From G020354085 sp964629975 (GTDB lineage Bacteria; Pseudomonadota; Gammaproteobacteria; Acidiferrobacterales; Sulfurifustaceae): a stretch of DNA of 43,907 bases. The first letter of the stretch is position 1. Every line of letters begins with the position of its first letter. The position numbers were made by a program, and so were the translations under genes. The stretch is taken from the NCBI GenBank assembly GCA_964629975.1, contig CAZVUN010000008.1, positions 1-43,907 on the forward strand, written 5' to 3'. Shown piece by piece: positions 40,483 through 43,907 of the stretch. The notes under the pieces were generated by a model. It saw nothing but the letters and a program-made list of their open reading frames with translations, searched no databases and was not told the DNA's origin.

Positions 40483-41283
40483 ATGGATCGTTACGTCCAG
40501 ATCGAGAACGCTGAGAAGGTGTTCGACACCCGGCATGGCAGGTTCGTGGCGCTGCGCGACGTCAGCTTGAGCGTGCGCCATGGCGAGTTCGTGTCCATCA
40601 TCGGCCATTCGGGCTGCGGCAAATCGACGCTGCTCAATCTCATCGCCGGCCTGACCGATTTGACCCGCGGGGTGCTGCTGTGCGGCGGGCGCGAGGTCGC
40701 CGGACCCGGGCCGGACCGGGCGGTGGTGTTCCAGAACCACTCGCTGCTGCCGTGGATGAGCTGCTTCGACAATGTCTACCTGGCGGTCGAGCGGGTCTTT
40801 GGCGGCCGGGAGAAGAAGGAGTCGCTGCGCAAGCGGACCGAGGCGGCACTCGCGCTCGTGGGGCTTCGCCATGCCATGCACAAGATGCCGCACGAGATCT
40901 CGGGCGGCATGAAGCAGCGCGTGGGCATCGCACGGGCGCTCGCCATGGAGCCCAAGGTGCTGCTGCTCGACGAGCCGCTCGGCGCGCTCGATGCGCTCAC
41001 CCGCGCGCAGCTGCAGGACGAGCTGCTGCGCATCGTGGCCGATACCGGCACCACCGCGATCATGGTCACGCACGACGTGGACGAGGCGGTGCTGCTGTCC
41101 GACCGCATCGTCATGATGACCGAAGGCCCCTCCGCCACCATCGGCCAGATCCTGGCGGTCGACCTGCCGCGTCCACGCCAGCGTCTGGCACTGGCCGAGG
41201 ACCCGGCGTACGTGCATGCGCGTGGCGAAGTAATGCGGTTCCTGTACGAACGTCAGCACCGGCCGCAAGACCAGGCGGCCTGA
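40483..41283 (+). CDS. nrtD: Nitrate ABC transporter, ATPase (NrtD type)
   Basis: A 266-residue ATPase with Walker A GHSGCGKST, signature SGGMKQRVGIARAL, Walker B VLLLDEPLGALDA and switch region VTHDVDEAVLLSDRIVMMTEGP. It is short, without the C-terminal NrtA-like domain of cyanobacterial NrtC, so it corresponds to NrtD/NasD-type subunits and probably acts as a homodimer. GGAG lies before the ATG. It is nine bases after nrtB and is followed by nirB. Confidence 0.9.
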   Translation: MDRYVQIENAEKVFDTRHGRFVALRDVSLSVRHGEFVSIIGHSGCGKSTLLNLIAGLTDLTRGVLLCGGREVAGPGPDRAVVFQNHSLLPWMSCFDNVYLAVERVFGGREKKESLRKRTEAALALVGLRHAMHKMPHEISGGMKQRVGIARALAMEPKVLLLDEPLGALDALTRAQLQDELLRIVADTGTTAIMVTHDVDEAVLLSDRIVMMTEGPSATIGQILAVDLPRPRQRLALAEDPAYVHARGEVMRFLYERQHRPQDQAA

Positions 41284-41302
41284 TCGCACACGGGAGAGGG
41301 AT

Positions 41303-43747
41303 ATGAATAGGAAGCAAAGACTCGTCGTCGTCGGCAACGGCATGGCCGGCATCCGCACGGTCGAGGAGCTGCTCAAGCTCGCGCCCGACAAGTATGCGAT
41401 CACGGTGTTCGGGGCCGAGCCGCATCCGAACTACAACCGCATCCTGCTGTCGCCGGTGCTAACCGGCGACAAGCAGTTCAACGACATCGTGCTCAACGAC
41501 GATGCCTGGTATGCGGCCAACGGCATTACCCTGCACAAGGGCAAGATCGTCGTCGAGGTCAACCGCAAGCAGAAGTACGTGAAGGCGGCGGACGGCACAG
41601 TTACCCATTACGACCGCCTGCTCATCGCCACCGGTTCCAATCCGTTCCTGCTGCCGGTTCCGGGCAAGGACCTGCCAGGCGTGATCGGCTTCCGCGACCT
41701 GCGCGACGTCGAGGCCATGCTCGCGGCCGCCAGGGAATATCGGCATGCCGTTGTGATCGGCGGCGGCCTGCTCGGCCTCGAAGCCGCAAACGGTTTACTC
41801 AAGCAGGGCATGAAGGTCACGGTCGTACACTTGCCGGAGGTGTTGATGGAGCGCCAGCTCGACGCGCCGGCGGCGAAGATGCTGAAGAAAGCGCTTGAAG
41901 AGCGCGGCCTCACATTCGTGCTCGGTGGCGAGACCGAAGAGATTATCGGCAAGAAGCGCGTGCAGGGTGTGCGCCTCAAGGATGGCCGCGAATTCACCGC
42001 CGACCTGGTGGTGATGGCGGTCGGCATCCGTCCGAACATTGAGCTTGCCAGAAAGGCCGGGCTCTATTGCGAGCGCGGCATCGTCGTGAGCGACACGCTC
42101 CAGACCTACGACCCGCGCGTCTACGCCGTGGGTGAGTGTGTGCAGCACCGCGGCCAGACCTACGGGCTCGTGGCGCCGCTGTTCGAGCAGGCCAAGGTCT
42201 GCGCCAACCATCTGGCCGAACTGGGCTTCGCCCGCTACGAGGGTTCGGTCACCTCGACCAAGCTCAAGGTCACCGGCATCGATCTGTTCTCGGCCGGGCA
42301 ATTCCAGGGCGGCGAGGGCTGCGAGGAGATCGTGCTCAAGGACGCCGGGCGCGGCGTGTACAAGAAGGTCGTGCTCAAGGAAAACCGCGTGCAGGGCGCG
42401 GTGATGTACGGCGACACCCTGGACGGGGCCTGGTATTTCCAGTTGATGCGCGAGGGTACGGACGTCTCGAACCTGCGCGAGCGGCTGCTGTTCGGCCAGG
42501 CGCACCTTGGTGACGCCGGCCACGGCGACATCAAGACGCGCGTGGCGGCCATGCCGGACGAGACCGAGATCTGCGGCTGCAACGGCGTGTGCAAGGGCGC
42601 GATCGTCAAGGCCATCACCGGCAAGAAGCTGTTCACGCTCGAAGAGGTGCGCGCGCACACCAAGGCATCGAGCTCCTGCGGCTCTTGCACGGGACTGGTC
42701 GAGGCGCTGCTTGCCGCTACCCTCGGCGGCGACTACTCGACCGCGCCCAGGAAGAAGCCGCTCTGCCCCTGCACCGAGCACAGCCACGACGAGATCCGCA
42801 CCGCCATCCGCGAGCACAAGCTCAAGAGCATCCGCGCGGTCATGGACATGCTGGCCTGGGGCACGCCGGACGGCTGCAACAAGTGCCGCCCGGCGCTCAA
42901 TTTCTACCTGCTGGTGGCCTGGCCCGGCGAATACGTCGACGACAACCAGTCGCGCTTCATCAACGAGCGCGTGCACGCCAACATCCAGAAGGACGGGACG
43001 TACTCGGTCGTGCCGCGCATCTGGGGCGGGGAGACCACGCCGGCCGAGCTGCGGGCGCTCGCCGAGATCGCGGAGAAATACAAAGTGCCGACCGTGCACA
43101 TCACCGGCGGCCAGCGCATCGATTTTCTCGGCGTGCCCAAGGAGACACTGCCGGCCATGTGGGGTGATCTCTCCCGCGCGGGCTTCGTCTCCGGCCACGC
43201 CTACGGCAAGGCGATCCGCACCGTGAAGACCTGTGTCGGCAAGAACTGGTGCCGCTTCGGCACGCAGGATTCCACCACCCTCGGCATCGCATTGGAAAAG
43301 ATGGCCTGGGGCTCCTGGATGCCGCACAAGGTCAAGCTCGCGGTCTCGGGCTGCCCGCGCAACTGCGCCGAGGCGACCATCAAGGACTTCGGCGTGGTGT
43401 GCGTGGATTCGGGCTATGAGCTGCATGTCGGCGGCAACGGCGGCGTGAAGGTGCGCGCCACCGACTTCCTGTGCGCGGTCAAGACGCCCGAGGCGGTGCT
43501 GGAGTACTGCGCCGCGTTCCTGCAGCTCTACCGTGAGGAGGCGCATTACCTGGAACGCACCGCCCCGTGGGTGGAGCGCGTGGGGCTTGCCTACGTGAAG
43601 AGCCGGGTGGTCGAGGACGAGACCGGGCGCAAGGCGCTCGCCGAACGCTTCCGCCATTCGCAAACCTTCGCGCAGATCGACCCGTGGGCCGAGCGCGCCC
43701 AGGGCGTGGACAGGCACGAGTTCATCCCGCTCAAGGTCGTCGCCTGA
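41303..43747 (+). CDS. nirB: Assimilatory nitrite reductase [NAD(P)H], large subunit
   Basis: An 814-residue cytoplasmic enzyme reducing nitrite to ammonium. Domains in order: FAD-binding (VVVGNGMAGIRTVEELL), NAD-binding (VVIGGGLLGLEAANGL), two Cys-rich Fe-S modules (CGCNGVC with SCGSCTG; CPCTEHSH with GCNKCRP), and the siroheme/4Fe-4S part with its paired cysteine motifs in CVGKNWC and GCPRNC. GGGAGAGGG precedes the ATG. It continues the nrt operon and is followed by nirD. Nitrate reductase itself (nasA) is not in the window. Confidence 0.96.
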   Translation: MNRKQRLVVVGNGMAGIRTVEELLKLAPDKYAITVFGAEPHPNYNRILLSPVLTGDKQFNDIVLNDDAWYAANGITLHKGKIVVEVNRKQKYVKAADGTVTHYDRLLIATGSNPFLLPVPGKDLPGVIGFRDLRDVEAMLAAAREYRHAVVIGGGLLGLEAANGLLKQGMKVTVVHLPEVLMERQLDAPAAKMLKKALEERGLTFVLGGETEEIIGKKRVQGVRLKDGREFTADLVVMAVGIRPNIELARKAGLYCERGIVVSDTLQTYDPRVYAVGECVQHRGQTYGLVAPLFEQAKVCANHLAELGFARYEGSVTSTKLKVTGIDLFSAGQFQGGEGCEEIVLKDAGRGVYKKVVLKENRVQGAVMYGDTLDGAWYFQLMREGTDVSNLRERLLFGQAHLGDAGHGDIKTRVAAMPDETEICGCNGVCKGAIVKAITGKKLFTLEEVRAHTKASSSCGSCTGLVEALLAATLGGDYSTAPRKKPLCPCTEHSHDEIRTAIREHKLKSIRAVMDMLAWGTPDGCNKCRPALNFYLLVAWPGEYVDDNQSRFINERVHANIQKDGTYSVVPRIWGGETTPAELRALAEIAEKYKVPTVHITGGQRIDFLGVPKETLPAMWGDLSRAGFVSGHAYGKAIRTVKTCVGKNWCRFGTQDSTTLGIALEKMAWGSWMPHKVKLAVSGCPRNCAEATIKDFGVVCVDSGYELHVGGNGGVKVRATDFLCAVKTPEAVLEYCAAFLQLYREEAHYLERTAPWVERVGLAYVKSRVVEDETGRKALAERFRHSQTFAQIDPWAERAQGVDRHEFIPLKVVA

Positions 43748-43774
43748 GCGCCCGCGAATCCTGGAGAACGCCAA

Positions 43775-43907
43775 ATGCAAGCAGTGATCAAGATGAAGAC
43801 GGGGGAGTGGATCGAGATCGGCACGCTCGACGATATCCCGCGCCAGGGCGCACGCGTGGTGCGGCGTGCGGGCGGCGACATCGCCGTGTTCCGCACGCTC
43901 GACGACG
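43775..43907 (+). CDS. nirD: Nitrite reductase small subunit NirD (5' end)
   Basis: An ATG at 43775 with GGAGAA upstream starts a frame that stays open to the right edge: MQAVIKMKTGEWIEIG, then TLDDIPRQGARVV, as in the Rieske-like NirD subunit, which has an N-terminal sandwich fold. Only 44 codons are visible. It lies 27 bases after nirB, its usual place. Confidence 0.85.
   Translation, partial: MQAVIKMKTGEWIEIGTLDDIPRQGARVVRRAGGDIAVFRTLDD

Noticed and set aside
1..43907. CRISPR arrays, insertion sequences, integrases, tRNA or rRNA genes
   Set aside because: No regularly spaced repeats, transposase or recombinase motifs, and no recognisable structural RNA gene were seen on either strand. 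tRNAscan and Infernal scans would confirm.

Overview
This is a GC-rich (roughly two thirds G+C), gene-dense stretch of proteobacterial chromosome. A BamC-type outer-membrane assembly lipoprotein, a dapA-bamC-metallohydrolase-purL run, Kup, NasT and an assimilatory nitrate/nitrite operon point to a Beta- or Gammaproteobacterium. A DsrS-like protein suggests a relative of sulfur-oxidising lineages. The genus cannot be named from sequence alone. I see no rRNA, tRNA, CRISPR array, transposase or phage gene.

Layout. 1-5 kb: the tail of an unknown gene, a glycine-rich lipoprotein, a DUF72 gene coupled to a 62-residue ORF, and an exported beta-propeller protein. 5-11.4 kb: an RNA-repair and nucleotide neighbourhood. 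On the minus strand it has RtcB ligase, archease, a PRPP-binding phosphoribosyltransferase that looks frameshifted, and the AmmeMemoRadiSam radical SAM enzyme. Divergently on the plus strand it has the Memo-like and AMMECR1 proteins and a divergent PRPP-synthetase homologue. 11.4-14.8 kb: a minus-strand galT, PQQ-type sugar dehydrogenase and small-molecule kinase operon. 14.9-26 kb: a plus-strand housekeeping run of dapA, bamC, a metallo-beta-lactamase-fold hydrolase, purL, a methyltransferase, then gnd-zwf-pgl (oxidative pentose phosphate pathway) and a cupin. 26-31 kb: a lytic transglycosylase and a small conserved-looking gene, facing a minus-strand operon of a MoxR ATPase, a metallopeptidase-like/VWA protein and the DsrS-like protein. 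31-37 kb: a receiver-like/Fis-type regulator, Kup, two small orphan proteins, an Atm1-type ABC exporter and a DUF2934 protein. 37-43.9 kb: nasT, an RNA leader, the nitrate ABC transporter (nrtA, nrtB and an nrtD-type ATPase), nirB and the start of nirD.

The best supported regulatory story is at the right end. A near-consensus sigma-54 promoter precedes nasT. The nasT-nrtA gap holds two hairpins with the identical hexanucleotide loop AACGGC, the geometry bound by ANTAR antiterminators. The second hairpin overlaps an 11-bp intrinsic terminator and cannot form together with it. Nitrogen shortage would thus make NasT, and NasT would let transcription pass into the transport and reduction genes.

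The least understood parts are the RtcB/archease/AmmeMemoRadiSam/PRPP neighbourhood and the MoxR/VWA/DsrS-like operon. Each is a conserved-looking set of known families whose joint function is, to my knowledge, not settled.
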